From Alcaligenaceae bacterium (GTDB lineage: Bacteria; Pseudomonadota; Gammaproteobacteria; Burkholderiales; Burkholderiaceae_B): a stretch of DNA of 54,309 bases. The notes under the pieces are model-generated. The model was not told the origin of the DNA, did not search any database, and saw nothing but the letters and a program-made list of their open reading frames with translations. Each line of letters opens with the position of its first letter. Position 1 is the stretch's first letter. Where the stretch lies: NCBI GenBank assembly GCA_012727555.1, contig JAAYGT010000079.1, forward strand, positions 1-54,309, given 5' to 3'. A program made the translations under genes and the position numbers. Of the stretch, positions 9,679 through 18,159 are shown piece by piece.

Positions 9679-9705
9679 TGCGTCATGTGGTGCGATGATG
9701 ACGCA
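9679..9705. promoter_or_regulatory. Inverted repeat between paaN and paaG
   Basis: TGCGTCAT and ATGACGCA form perfect 8-bp arms separated by 11 bp, in the 98-bp gap between paaN and paaG. It resembles a dimeric operator or an mRNA processing hairpin. It has no resemblance to the inverted repeats at the paaA promoter. Confidence 0.4.
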
Positions 9706-9745
9706 CGAAACCATTGTTACACGTCACCCCGACCGGGTTGGTTTT

Positions 9746-11410
9746 TCAGACATGCCAGCGCGTTTGCACAACCCTGAAACGACTGGCCACATACGCTGAA
9801 TCAGACAGCGCGGCATTGGCCGCCGGATTGGCGCCTGTACCATGAAAGTCACTGAATGCTGCCGTCTGGTTCACAAAAACCGAGGACACAAGATTCAGGG
9901 ACAACGCCACACCGGAACGCTCGGCTGCATCGCGCAATTGCTCACGAACGGCATCCGATGTGGTGTAGGCGCCCAGCGACAAAGCACCGTGTTCATTGAC
10001 CGAGGCTTCTGTCAGGGCAATACTGTGTTCCGTAGAGTCGGTTGCCACAACGAAAACGATCGGCCCGAACCATTCCTGGCCGATGGCCGGGTGCCCGGCA
10101 TCGGCACGCAGCAAGAGCGGCGTACGCACGGTCGCCAAAGGAAAATCAGGGTGTTGCAACGACTGGCTATCGCACAGAACCGGCAAGCCCAGTGCACGGG
10201 CGGCTTCGATGCGATCAAGCACGGCCTCGTTCTGGATGGCGCCGGTAATTTCCACCGCACGGGCCGGGTCGGCCACCAGTTTTTGCACCGCCTGGGCCAG
10301 CCCCTGGGCAACCTCGTCGAAGCTCATCGGGCCGGCATCCGTCTGGATGCCCTGACGCGGAACATAAATGTTCTGCGGCGCAGTGCACATTTGACCGGAG
10401 TACAGTGCAAAGGAAAATGCCAGGTTGCGGGCAACCGCCTTGAAGTCGGACACCGAATCGATGACGACCTGATTGACCCCGGATTTTTCAGTGTAGACCA
10501 GTGCCTGGCGCGCATGTGTTTCGAGCCAGTTGCCATTGGCACTGCTGCCGGTGAAATCGATCAGGCGGACAGCTGGATCCAGCGCCAGGGTACGAGCGGT
10601 GTCATCACCGGCAGCATGGGCAGCCAATTGCACCACATCGGGATCAAAACCCGCCTCGGCCAGCACCTGACGCGCCACCTGGACGGTAATGGCCAATGGC
10701 AAGATAGCCCCCGGATGCGGTTTCACGATGACCGGATTGCCCGTTGCCAGGCTGGCGAACAAGCCCGGGTAGCTGTTCCAGGTGGGAAACGTACAGCACC
10801 CGATCACCAGCGCAACACCACGCGGAACGAGAGTGAATTCTTTGTGCATACGAATGGGATCCTGCTTGCCCTGGGGTTTTTCCCAGAGCACCTGCCCGGG
10901 AATACGAACCATTTCCTGCCAGGCATAGGCCACGGCTTCCAGACCGCGATCCTGGGCATGTGGCCCACCGGCCTGGAAAGCCATCATGAATCCTTGACCG
11001 GTGGTGTGCTGCACCGCATGAGCAATCTCGAAACTGCGCGCATTCAGGCGATGCAAAACTTCCAGTGCCACGCCCACCCAGGCACGGGGCCCCGCCTTGC
11101 GCCACGATGCCAGGGCAGAAGACGCCCGGCTGACCAGGGTGACTGGTGACAGCTGCGGATAGGTGACCCCCAATGCAAAACCAAACGGCGAGATCTCGTG
11201 GCCGACCTGACCCTGAGCCCCGGGAAGATTGAGCGCAAAAGGCTTGTCACGGCAGGCCTCGAACGCGGCCTTGCCGGCTTCGGCAGCACCTTCACCGTAG
11301 GCACGAGGGCTGGGCGACTCACTGAACGGACTCCAGTAAGCTCGCGAGGCAGCTGCATTGACCGCGTGTTCTAAAAGAGCCTGATGTTTTTCGAAAAAAG
11401 GGTTGGACAC
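9746..11410 (-). CDS. paaN: Phenylacetate degradation protein PaaN (aldehyde dehydrogenase family)
   Basis: This 554-residue protein is of the aldehyde-dehydrogenase superfamily and matches the PaaN_2-type proteins found in paa operons of beta- and alphaproteobacteria. The cofactor region reads VIGCCTFPTWNSYPGLFASL and GNPVIVKPHPGAILPL. The catalytic cysteine is in FSFALYSGQMCTAPQNIYVP. It ends with the aldehyde dehydrogenase domain and lacks the MaoC-type hydratase domain of E. coli PaaZ, so the ring-opening hydrolysis must be done elsewhere. The GTG at 11410 is chosen because AGGAG lies 6 nt upstream; the longer reading to 11464 lacks support. Confidence 0.9.
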   Translation of the reverse strand: MSNPFFEKHQALLEHAVNAAASRAYWSPFSESPSPRAYGEGAAEAGKAAFEACRDKPFALNLPGAQGQVGHEISPFGFALGVTYPQLSPVTLVSRASSALASWRKAGPRAWVGVALEVLHRLNARSFEIAHAVQHTTGQGFMMAFQAGGPHAQDRGLEAVAYAWQEMVRIPGQVLWEKPQGKQDPIRMHKEFTLVPRGVALVIGCCTFPTWNSYPGLFASLATGNPVIVKPHPGAILPLAITVQVARQVLAEAGFDPDVVQLAAHAAGDDTARTLALDPAVRLIDFTGSSANGNWLETHARQALVYTEKSGVNQVVIDSVSDFKAVARNLAFSFALYSGQMCTAPQNIYVPRQGIQTDAGPMSFDEVAQGLAQAVQKLVADPARAVEITGAIQNEAVLDRIEAARALGLPVLCDSQSLQHPDFPLATVRTPLLLRADAGHPAIGQEWFGPIVFVVATDSTEHSIALTEASVNEHGALSLGAYTTSDAVREQLRDAAERSGVALSLNLVSSVFVNQTAAFSDFHGTGANPAANAALSDSAYVASRFRVVQTRWHV

Positions 11411-11502
11411 AATGGTCTCCTGGTGTTGCGCCCTGCTTCTGTCGGGACGGCAAGGCTTGATCATTCATGACACTACGTACGACCGGATGATCCTGGCTGC
11501 GC

Positions 11503-12585
11503 TCAGGTTTCCTGATCAAAATCAATGACCAGACGGTCGGTGACCGGAAAACTCTGGCAACTGAGAATGAAACCACGCTTGACTTCATAGTCTTCCAGCG
11601 CAAAATTGGCGTCCATGTCGACCTCGCCTTCAATGACTTTGCATCGGCAGGTCGAACAAACTCCGCCCTTGCAGGAGTAAGGCAACTCAAGCCCCTGGGC
11701 CAGCGCGGAATCAAGCAGGCTTTCCTTGTTTTTGTCGATTGTGAGGCGGCGGGTTACGCCTTCGTAAACGACGGTCACCTGGCATTGATCGGCACCTGGT
11801 GCCTTGCGTGCATCGTGACCGCTGCGTAATGCCCGGGGCCCTTTGGGTGAACCGAACAGTTCGAACTTGATCTGCGCCTTGGGCAGACCAAGTTCCTGAA
11901 GGGTGCCGATGACGGATTCGGTCATGTCCTGGGGACCGCACACGAACGCGTAATCGATGGTGGAAGGATCCATCCAGACACGCATGAGCTGGCGCACTTT
12001 GTCGCCATCAAGGCGACCATTGAAAAGATCGATGTCCTGGTGCTCACGGCTCATGATATGGACAAGCGAAAACCGCTCCATGTAGCGATTCTTGAGATCT
12101 TCGATTTCCTCGCGGAACAAAACGGCCGAAGAGGCCCGGTTACCGAAGAACAGAGTGAAACGGCTGAGGGGCTCGGTTTCAAGTGCTGTCTTGATCAGGG
12201 AAAGAATGGGCGTGATACCGCTACCTACCGCAAACGCCACATAGGTGCGCGCCTGCTCAGGAGAAAAATCAAGGGTGAAATTGCCATCAGGCGGCATGAC
12301 ATCAAGGGCATCACCCGGGCTCAGATGCTGATTCGCCCACGAGGAAAATGCCCCGTCGTTCAGGCGTTTGATGGCCACACGCAGTTGCTGGTCGGCAGGT
12401 GCGGCGCAGATGGAGTAGGAACGACGCACTTCCTGGCCATCGATGGTCGTGCGCAATGTAAGGTACTGACCAGGCCGGAAACGGAAATCGGACTCAAGCG
12501 TCGGGGGCACATCGAACGTGACGATCACGGCATCGCGGGTGGTACGGGCAACGGAAGCCACGGTAAGGGGATGGAACGTACTCAT
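11503..12585 (-). CDS. paaE: Phenylacetyl-CoA epoxidase reductase subunit PaaE
   Basis: PaaE passes electrons from NADPH through FAD and a 2Fe-2S cluster to the PaaAC oxygenase. Domains in order: FAD binding (FRPGQYLTLRTTIDG, RRSYSICAAP), NAD(P)H binding (FAVGSGITPILSLIKTAL, CGPQDM) and a C-terminal plant-type ferredoxin with YSCKGGVCSTCRC and a last cysteine in GFILSCQSFP. The ATG at 12585 (MSTFHPLTVASV) gives 360 residues, the normal size. The open frame extends upstream to 12780 but overlaps paaD. It is 4 bp from the paaD stop. Confidence 0.95.
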   Translation of the reverse strand: MSTFHPLTVASVARTTRDAVIVTFDVPPTLESDFRFRPGQYLTLRTTIDGQEVRRSYSICAAPADQQLRVAIKRLNDGAFSSWANQHLSPGDALDVMPPDGNFTLDFSPEQARTYVAFAVGSGITPILSLIKTALETEPLSRFTLFFGNRASSAVLFREEIEDLKNRYMERFSLVHIMSREHQDIDLFNGRLDGDKVRQLMRVWMDPSTIDYAFVCGPQDMTESVIGTLQELGLPKAQIKFELFGSPKGPRALRSGHDARKAPGADQCQVTVVYEGVTRRLTIDKNKESLLDSALAQGLELPYSCKGGVCSTCRCKVIEGEVDMDANFALEDYEVKRGFILSCQSFPVTDRLVIDFDQET

Positions 12586-12589
12586 GGGA

Positions 12590-13090
12590 TCAATGGGCCT
12601 TGAAATAGTCGAAGGGCTCGCTGCACTGCATGCAGCGATACAGCGCCTTGCAGGCAGTTGAACCAAAATGGCTGACCAACCGGGTGTTGACAGAGCCACA
12701 CAAAGGGCATGGCACCACCACCGGATCACGGTGCTGCAAAAGCCCGGAGATATCGATGGCCTTTTCTTGTGGCGGTGCAATACCGTAATCGTGCAGGGCC
12801 TGACGGCCTTTTTCGGTCATCCAGTCGGTTGTCCAGGCCGGAGCCAGCACAACATTCACACGAACAGCCGCCACACCCTGCTGGTGCAGACATTGCTGGA
12901 TGTCGTGCGTGATTTCCTGCATGGCGGGGCAACCGGAATAGGTGGGCGTGATGGTGACGACACAGGTGCCCTCATGCCATTGAACGCCGCGCACAATGCC
13001 GAGATCAACAATGGAAAGCACTGGTATTTCGGGGTCGGCGACCTTTTCCAGCCAGGCCAGGACCCGGGAAGTTTCTATGGCGTTATCCAT
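12590..13090 (-). CDS. paaD: Phenylacetyl-CoA epoxidase accessory subunit PaaD
   Basis: PaaD is needed for an active epoxidase, probably for metal or Fe-S centre maturation of the complex. The 166-residue protein has an MIP18/DUF59 fold (VADPEIPVLSIVDLGIVRGV, about residues 16-35; TPTYSGCPAMQEITHDI). A C-terminal zinc ribbon is seen as VPCPLCGSVNTRLVSHFGST and, after it, RCMQCSEPFDYF. Gaps of 4-5 bp to paaE and paaC point to one transcript and coupled translation. Confidence 0.94.
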   Translation of the reverse strand: MDNAIETSRVLAWLEKVADPEIPVLSIVDLGIVRGVQWHEGTCVVTITPTYSGCPAMQEITHDIQQCLHQQGVAAVRVNVVLAPAWTTDWMTEKGRQALHDYGIAPPQEKAIDISGLLQHRDPVVVPCPLCGSVNTRLVSHFGSTACKALYRCMQCSEPFDYFKAH

Positions 13091-13095
13091 GGCAT

Positions 13096-13860
13096 TTACC
13101 AGGCGGCACCCGGATAGGCACGCTGCAAGTGCTGCATTTCAGCCAGGATATATCCCAGGGCCTCGGTGTGCCTGCCCACAATGCCCCCCTGATGCGCCGG
13201 ATGACAGGCGTGTGCGAAATCAGGCACGATCAGCGTGGCATCGGCGGCAATGCGGCCCAGTGTTTCCAGCCAGGGTTCCTGCAGAGACGCATGCAACGGA
13301 ACAACGCCACGCGCCGCAAGATCGCGGGTGATGTCGTCGTCGGTGAACAGCTCACCCGTAAAACGCCACACATCATCAAGCGCCTCTTGCATGCGGCGAT
13401 GGCTCAGATCGGTACCATCACCCAGACGTATCACAAGATCGGAAGAGCGACGCACATGGTAGACCACTTCCTTGAGCGCCTTGCAGGCAATTTCAGCAAC
13501 GGACTCGTTGGTGGAATGACTTAACGCCTGCAACACATGGTAGTGCCAGACATCGAACACCAGCTGGCGTGCCAAGGTATCGCCGTAATGGCCGTTTGGT
13601 TTTTCGACCAGCAAAAAATTCCGGTAATCGTGGGCATCGCGCAGGTACGCCAACTGATCTTCATCGCGCCCCTGCCCTTCGAGCTGACCTGCCAGCGTCA
13701 GCCACATGCGAGCATGGCCCAGGAGATCGAGCGCCACGTTGGTCATGGCCAGATCTTCTTCGAGCGCGGGGCCATGACCTGTCCACTCGGACACTCGATG
13801 CGACAGGATCAGGGTGGAATCGCCCAGGCGCAGAAGGTATTGAAACAAAGCGTGATCCAT
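13096..13860 (-). CDS. paaC: Phenylacetyl-CoA epoxidase structural subunit PaaC
   Basis: PaaC is the ferritin-like, non-catalytic partner that holds PaaA in the epoxidase complex. The 254-residue helical protein shows LRLGDSTLILSHRVSEWTGH at the N-terminus and DLLGHARMWLTLAGQLEG, QALSHSTNESVAEIACKALK and EVVYHVRRSSDLVIRLGDGT along its length, all typical of the family. It is flanked by paaB (8 bp) and paaD (5 bp). Confidence 0.95.
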   Translation of the reverse strand: MDHALFQYLLRLGDSTLILSHRVSEWTGHGPALEEDLAMTNVALDLLGHARMWLTLAGQLEGQGRDEDQLAYLRDAHDYRNFLLVEKPNGHYGDTLARQLVFDVWHYHVLQALSHSTNESVAEIACKALKEVVYHVRRSSDLVIRLGDGTDLSHRRMQEALDDVWRFTGELFTDDDITRDLAARGVVPLHASLQEPWLETLGRIAADATLIVPDFAHACHPAHQGGIVGRHTEALGYILAEMQHLQRAYPGAAW

Positions 13861-13868
13861 GGCGCGGC

Positions 13869-14156
13869 CTACATGTGCTTGACGTCTTCCGGCATGGGGA
13901 AGAACGTGGGGTGACGGTAGACTTTGCTGTTGGCTGGTTCAAAAAGCGGTTCTTTGTCGGATGGACTGCTGGCCGCGATATCGGATGCCTTCACCACCCA
14001 GATACTCAAGCCCTCGTTGCGGCGTGTGTAGACATCGCGCGCGTTATTGATGGCCATTTCAGCGTCGGGCGCGTGCAGACTGCCCACATGCTTGTGAGCC
14101 AGACCATGCTGGCTGCGAATGAAGACCTCCCAGAGAGGCCAGGTGGTTGGGGTCAT
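13869..14156 (-). CDS. paaB: Phenylacetyl-CoA epoxidase subunit PaaB
   Basis: PaaB is the small subunit that links PaaAC units in the epoxidase. The 95-residue length is normal. It begins TPTTWPLWEVFIRSQHGLAH and continues with GSLHAPDAEMAINNARDVYT and RNEGLSIWVVKASDI, which are characteristic. It lies between paaA (39-bp gap) and paaC. Confidence 0.95.
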   Translation of the reverse strand: MTPTTWPLWEVFIRSQHGLAHKHVGSLHAPDAEMAINNARDVYTRRNEGLSIWVVKASDIAASSPSDKEPLFEPANSKVYRHPTFFPMPEDVKHM

Positions 14157-14195
14157 TTGATGTCTCCGTTGGTTTTGATGCAGACGTTGACAGGC

Positions 14196-15185
14196 TCAGG
14201 CCGCCTGGCGTGCCTGCCGTTTTTCTGCGTGGGCCGACAAGCCGTCGCGAAACCATGCACCTTCTTCGTGCGCACGGACACGCGCCCGCAAGCGCTCACG
14301 ATTGCAGGGCCCGTTGCCCTTGAGTACGGCATAGAACTCGTCCCACTGGATTTCACCGAAATCGTAGTGACCACGCGCCTCGTTCCACTTGAGATCAGGA
14401 TCAGGAATGGTGAGCCCCAGGTAGTGCGCCTGCGGAACCGTCTGGTCAACCATTTTCTGACGCAGGTCATCGTTCGAGAACAGTTTGATGCGCCACTGCA
14501 TGGACTGCGCACTATTGGGCGAGTCGGCGTCGGATGGCCCGAACATCATCAGCGCCGGCCACCACCAGCGGTTCAGGGCTTCCTGGCACATGGCCTTCTG
14601 TTCGGGCGTGCCATGCAGGCACATTTGAATCAGCAGATCGTAGCCCTGGCGCTGGTGAAAGGATTCTTCCTTGCAGACGCGCACCATGGCGCGGGCATAG
14701 GGGCCAAACGAACACCGACAGAGGGGAATCTGATTGATGATGGCCGAGCCGTCGACCAGCCAGCCGATCATGCCGATATCCGCCCAGCTGAGCGTGGGGT
14801 AATTGAAGATGCTTGAATACTTGGCTTTGCCTGCGAGCAGATCATCGATGAGATCATCGCGCGAGACCCCCAGCGTTTCGGCGGCACTGTACAGATACAG
14901 GCCATGCCCGGCTTCATCCTGGATCTTGGCGAGCAAAATAGCCTTGCGTTTCAGTGTGGGCGCACGCGTGATCCAGTTGCCTTCAGGCAGCATCCCCACC
15001 ACTTCCGAGTGGGCATGCTGGGAAATCTGGCGAATCAGCGTTTTGCGATAGGCCTCGGGCATGTAGTCCTTGGGCTCGATGCGCACACCATGGTCGATGC
15101 GTTCCTGAAAAATCTTTTCAGGCCCTTGCAACTGGTCTTTCGAACGGACCGACTGAACGCCGGTTTCAACGAGTTGAGCATACAT
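14196..15185 (-). CDS. paaA: Phenylacetyl-CoA epoxidase catalytic subunit PaaA
   Basis: PaaA is the di-iron oxygenase that converts phenylacetyl-CoA to its ring 1,2-epoxide using O2 and electrons from PaaE. In the 329-residue protein the two iron-binding ExxH motifs are visible as [19 protein letters not shown] and [15 protein letters not shown]. It is the first gene of the leftward paa transcript. Upstream are a near-consensus promoter and inverted repeats shared with divergent paaX. Confidence 0.96.
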   Translation of the reverse strand: MYAQLVETGVQSVRSKDQLQGPEKIFQERIDHGVRIEPKDYMPEAYRKTLIRQISQHAHSEVVGMLPEGNWITRAPTLKRKAILLAKIQDEAGHGLYLYSAAETLGVSRDDLIDDLLAGKAKYSSIFNYPTLSWADIGMIGWLVDGSAIINQIPLCRCSFGPYARAMVRVCKEESFHQRQGYDLLIQMCLHGTPEQKAMCQEALNRWWWPALMMFGPSDADSPNSAQSMQWRIKLFSNDDLRQKMVDQTVPQAHYLGLTIPDPDLKWNEARGHYDFGEIQWDEFYAVLKGNGPCNRERLRARVRAHEEGAWFRDGLSAHAEKRQARQAA

Positions 15186-15248
15186 GCCAGTCTCCTGTTT
15201 TCAGTGGTGCGACCTTGCACATAACAAAGCCTCTATGCACGTGCGGGC

Positions 15249-15295
15249 ATTATTTAATACATAAATTTTGATGTCAATCAAATTTGAGTATCAAA
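15249..15295 (-). promoter_or_regulatory. paaA promoter with overlapping PaaX-type operator repeats
   Basis: On the minus strand a -35 TTGACA (15277-15272), a 17-bp spacer and a -10 AATAAT (15254-15249) form a near-consensus sigma-70 promoter for paaA. The inverted repeat TTTGAT-GTCA-ATCAAA (15267-15282) covers the -35. A second one, TTTGA-GTA-TCAAA, follows at 15283-15295. PaaX from E. coli represses by binding an imperfect palindrome at the paa promoters and releases on phenylacetyl-CoA. That this site serves the PaaX encoded next door, and also paaX itself, is inference from position. Confidence 0.7.
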
Positions 15296-15342
15296 TAGAG
15301 GGGGATTTCCCGCATATCCTGTGCAGGCTATGATTGCGCATC

Positions 15343-16278
15343 ATGAAAAAACACACGCCCTCATTGGAAAACTGGCTGTATCAAGCCCTTGAAAACGACC
15401 CGCCACGTGCAAAATCATTGTGCGTCACACTGATTGGCGACGCCATCGAACCACACGGCGGCAGCCTGTGGCTCAGCGACCTCATCCAGCTCGTTGTACC
15501 GCTGGGGATTAATGAACGGTTGCTCAGAACCAGTGTTTTTCGCCTGGTTGCGCAAGGCTGGCTGCAATCGGAACGTCATGGCCGGCGCAGCCTTTACCGG
15601 CTGACCGACACGGGTCTGGAACAAACCCGCCAGGCTTCCGAACGCATTTATCAAGGAACCCCGGAGCACTGGGCCGATGACTGGACACTGGTGGTCTTGC
15701 CGCGCTTCGGCAATGGCGGCATGGAAGGGCGTGCCGACATACGGCGTGAACTGATCTGGGCAGGTTTCGGCGCCCTGGCACCCGGTATTTTTGCGCTCCC
15801 CCGCAATCAGGCGTCACTGGCACGCAAACTGCTGAAAGCGCACCACTTGCAGGATCAGGCGCTGGTGCTGGGCGCACACGACCTGAACGATGGCAAAGGC
15901 CTGATGCTGGCTTCACTGATTGATCAGTGCTGGGATCTTGACGGTTTGGCCGCCCATTACAAAGGTTTCTGTGAACGCTTTGAACCCCTGGAAACACTGA
16001 TGGGCGATACCCTTCAGCCAACACAGGCGTATGCTATCAGAACGTTGTTGCTTCACGCCTGGCGTCGTGCGGTGTTGCATGATCCGCAGTTACCCGTGCA
16101 AATGCTGCCCGGCGATTGGCCGGGCATTCGTGCCAGAGCCCTTTGTGCCCGTTTGTACTGGCAGGTTTTCAATGCGGCAGAACAACATCTGGAAAGTGTG
16201 CTCGGTCAGGACGCCCTGCACTTTCAGCCGCTGAAAACACAGGTGTTTGAACGCTTCGGGGGCCCTGAAACCACCTGA
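15343..16278 (+). CDS. paaX: Phenylacetate catabolism repressor PaaX
   Basis: PaaX is the phenylacetyl-CoA-responsive repressor of paa genes. The 311-residue protein has an N-terminal winged helix (SLCVTLIGDAIEPHGGSLWL, LRTSVFRLVAQGWLQSERHG, about residues 25-90) and the PaaX central and C-terminal domains (DDWTLVVLPRFGNG, RRELIWAGFGALAPGIFALP). I chose the ATG at 15343 (MKKHTPSLENWL); the frame also opens on a TTG at 15334. It is divergent from paaA with a 157-bp spacer that carries the operator-like repeats, so it probably controls the operon and itself. Confidence 0.93.
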   Translation: MKKHTPSLENWLYQALENDPPRAKSLCVTLIGDAIEPHGGSLWLSDLIQLVVPLGINERLLRTSVFRLVAQGWLQSERHGRRSLYRLTDTGLEQTRQASERIYQGTPEHWADDWTLVVLPRFGNGGMEGRADIRRELIWAGFGALAPGIFALPRNQASLARKLLKAHHLQDQALVLGAHDLNDGKGLMLASLIDQCWDLDGLAAHYKGFCERFEPLETLMGDTLQPTQAYAIRTLLLHAWRRAVLHDPQLPVQMLPGDWPGIRARALCARLYWQVFNAAEQHLESVLGQDALHFQPLKTQVFERFGGPETT

Positions 16279-16311
16279 AACGAGTTCAACCGCCCGTAAG
16301 GCGGCAAACCC

Positions 16312-16857
16312 TTACAGGCGAATGAAATGTTCCCGATAATGTTTGAGTTCATCGATGGACTCGTAGATATCGGCAAGTGCTTCGTGGCGGCTTTTTTTCA
16401 CGAAACTGCGATAGACCTCGGGTTTCCAGCGCAACGACAATTCCTTGAGCGTACTGACATCAAGGTTGCGATAATGAAAGTAGGCTTCAAGGCGAGGCAT
16501 GTATTTGACCATGAAGCGACGATCCTGGCCTATGGTATTGCCACACATGGGCGACTTCCCCGACGGCACATGCTGGGCCAGAAACGCCAGCATGATCTCT
16601 TCGGCCTGGGCCTCGGTGGTTGTTGACGCCTTGACCTTGTCGATCAGGCCGCTTTTGCCATGGGTGCCCTTGTTCCAGTTGTCCATGGCATCGAGTACGC
16701 TGTCTGGCTGGTGAATAACCAGAACCGGACCCTCGGCAACCGGGGTAAGATCAGGTTCAGTAACCACCACGGCCAGTTCCAGAATATGCTCTTTTTCCGG
16801 ATCAAGCCCGGACATTTCCATATCGACCCAAATCAGACGCTGTTCGTTGACCGCCAT
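16312..16857 (-). CDS. orn: Oligoribonuclease Orn
   Basis: Orn is the essential 3'-5' exonuclease that degrades diribonucleotides, including pGpG from cyclic-di-GMP turnover. From the ATG at 16857 it is 181 residues, identical to the E. coli length. DEDD-family motifs are visible: [18 protein letters not shown] (Exo I, D and E), [20 protein letters not shown] (Exo II) and [20 protein letters not shown] (Exo III, His and Asp). GAGGA stands before this ATG. The longer frame to 16899 would nearly touch the divergent protease start. Confidence 0.96.
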   Translation of the reverse strand: MAVNEQRLIWVDMEMSGLDPEKEHILELAVVVTEPDLTPVAEGPVLVIHQPDSVLDAMDNWNKGTHGKSGLIDKVKASTTTEAQAEEIMLAFLAQHVPSGKSPMCGNTIGQDRRFMVKYMPRLEAYFHYRNLDVSTLKELSLRWKPEVYRSFVKKSRHEALADIYESIDELKHYREHFIRL

Positions 16858-16901
16858 ATAATCATCCTCAAAACCTCGATTTTCGCACACGGCATCCATT
16901 C

Positions 16902-18152
16902 ATGTTCACTCTGCTGTTCATAGGCTTTCTGCTCTCCGATATTGCGGTGCGACTCTGGCTTGCCTCACGCCAGATACGCCACGTCATGCGCCATCGCAAC
17001 CAGGTTCCCGTTGAATTTGCCGGGCGCATCGGCCTGCACAGCCACCAGCGCGCCGCCGATTACACCATTGCAAAAACCCGGTTTGCCATGCTGGAATATT
17101 GCACCGAAGCCGTTGTGCTGATCGGTTTCACACTGCTGGGCGGCTTGCAACTGCTTGACAAAACCCTGGGCGACCTGATCGAACACGAAATGCTGCGCCA
17201 GCTGGCACTGATCGGATCCGTGATGCTCATCACGGGCAGCATTGGCCTGCCGTTTGCCGCATGGCGAAAATTCCGCATCGAAGCCCGTTTTGGCTTCAAC
17301 CGCATGACCCCGGGCCTTTTCCTGCTCGACACCTTCAAAACGTTGGTATTGGCCCTTGCTTTCGGCGCACCGCTGGCCTGGGGGGTCTTATGGGTCATGC
17401 ACAACACCGGAACTGCCTGGGCCTGGTGGGCCTGGGGTTTATGGGTGGTTTTCAATGTACTGCTGTTGTGGCTGTTCCCCACAGTCATAGCGCCGCTGTT
17501 CAATAAATTCACGCCCCTCAATAACCCGGAAATGGCTGATCGCATTCATGCGCTAGCCAAACGGTGCAACTTTTGCCTCAAAGGCTTGTTCGTCATGGAC
17601 GGCTCCCGTCGCTCCGCGCATGGCAACGCCTACTTCACAGGCTTCGGCAACAACCGGCGCATCGTTTTTTTCGACACGCTGCTGTCACGGCTGAATACGG
17701 ATGAAATCGAAGCTGTTCTGGCACATGAACTCGGCCACTTCAGCCACAAACACATCATCAAACGCATGGTCATCACATTCGGCATGGCGCTGGTGTTCTT
17801 CCACCTGCTGGCCTGGCTTTCCACCCAGATCTGGTTTTACACCGACCTTGGCGTACTGCCCCAACTGGGCAGGCCCAACGATGCCCTGGCACTCATTCTG
17901 TTCTTCATGGTGATCCCTGTGTTCACATTCTGGGCCGGCCCACTGGTTGCCTTTCTATCGCGCCGCGACGAATTCCAGGCTGACCGCTACGCTGCCAGCC
18001 AGTGCTCAGCCGATCATCTGGTCTCCGCCCTGGTCAAACTGTACGACGACAACGCGGCAACCCTGACACCCGACCCATTGCACTCTGCCTACTACGACAG
18101 CCATCCTCCGGCCGCCGTTCGCATCCAACAGCTCAAGATCAAGCAGGCCTGA
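16902..18152 (+). CDS. M48 family membrane metallopeptidase (Ste24/CAAX-protease-like)
   Basis: A 416-residue zinc protease of the inner membrane. Several hydrophobic helices precede and follow the zinc site HELGHFSHKH (residues about 275-284, HExxH). The third ligand is expected at the Glu in RRDEFQADRYAAS, near the C-terminus. The length and layout fit the Ste24/CAAX prenyl protease type rather than short HtpX. Bacterial members are thought to work in membrane or envelope protein quality control. It is divergent from orn (44-bp spacer) and 7 bp before rsgA, a pairing seen in many betaproteobacteria. Confidence 0.9.
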   Translation: MFTLLFIGFLLSDIAVRLWLASRQIRHVMRHRNQVPVEFAGRIGLHSHQRAADYTIAKTRFAMLEYCTEAVVLIGFTLLGGLQLLDKTLGDLIEHEMLRQLALIGSVMLITGSIGLPFAAWRKFRIEARFGFNRMTPGLFLLDTFKTLVLALAFGAPLAWGVLWVMHNTGTAWAWWAWGLWVVFNVLLLWLFPTVIAPLFNKFTPLNNPEMADRIHALAKRCNFCLKGLFVMDGSRRSAHGNAYFTGFGNNRRIVFFDTLLSRLNTDEIEAVLAHELGHFSHKHIIKRMVITFGMALVFFHLLAWLSTQIWFYTDLGVLPQLGRPNDALALILFFMVIPVFTFWAGPLVAFLSRRDEFQADRYAASQCSADHLVSALVKLYDDNAATLTPDPLHSAYYDSHPPAAVRIQQLKIKQA

Positions 18153-18159
18153 TATTCCC

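Noticed and set aside
9842..11149. 435-codon plus-strand frame opposite paaN
   Set aside because: Antisense shadow; paaN has family motifs and a good ribosome-binding site on the other strand.
13569..14816. 415-codon plus-strand frame opposite paaC-paaB-paaA
   Set aside because: It spans three certain epoxidase genes and shows no family-like sequence.
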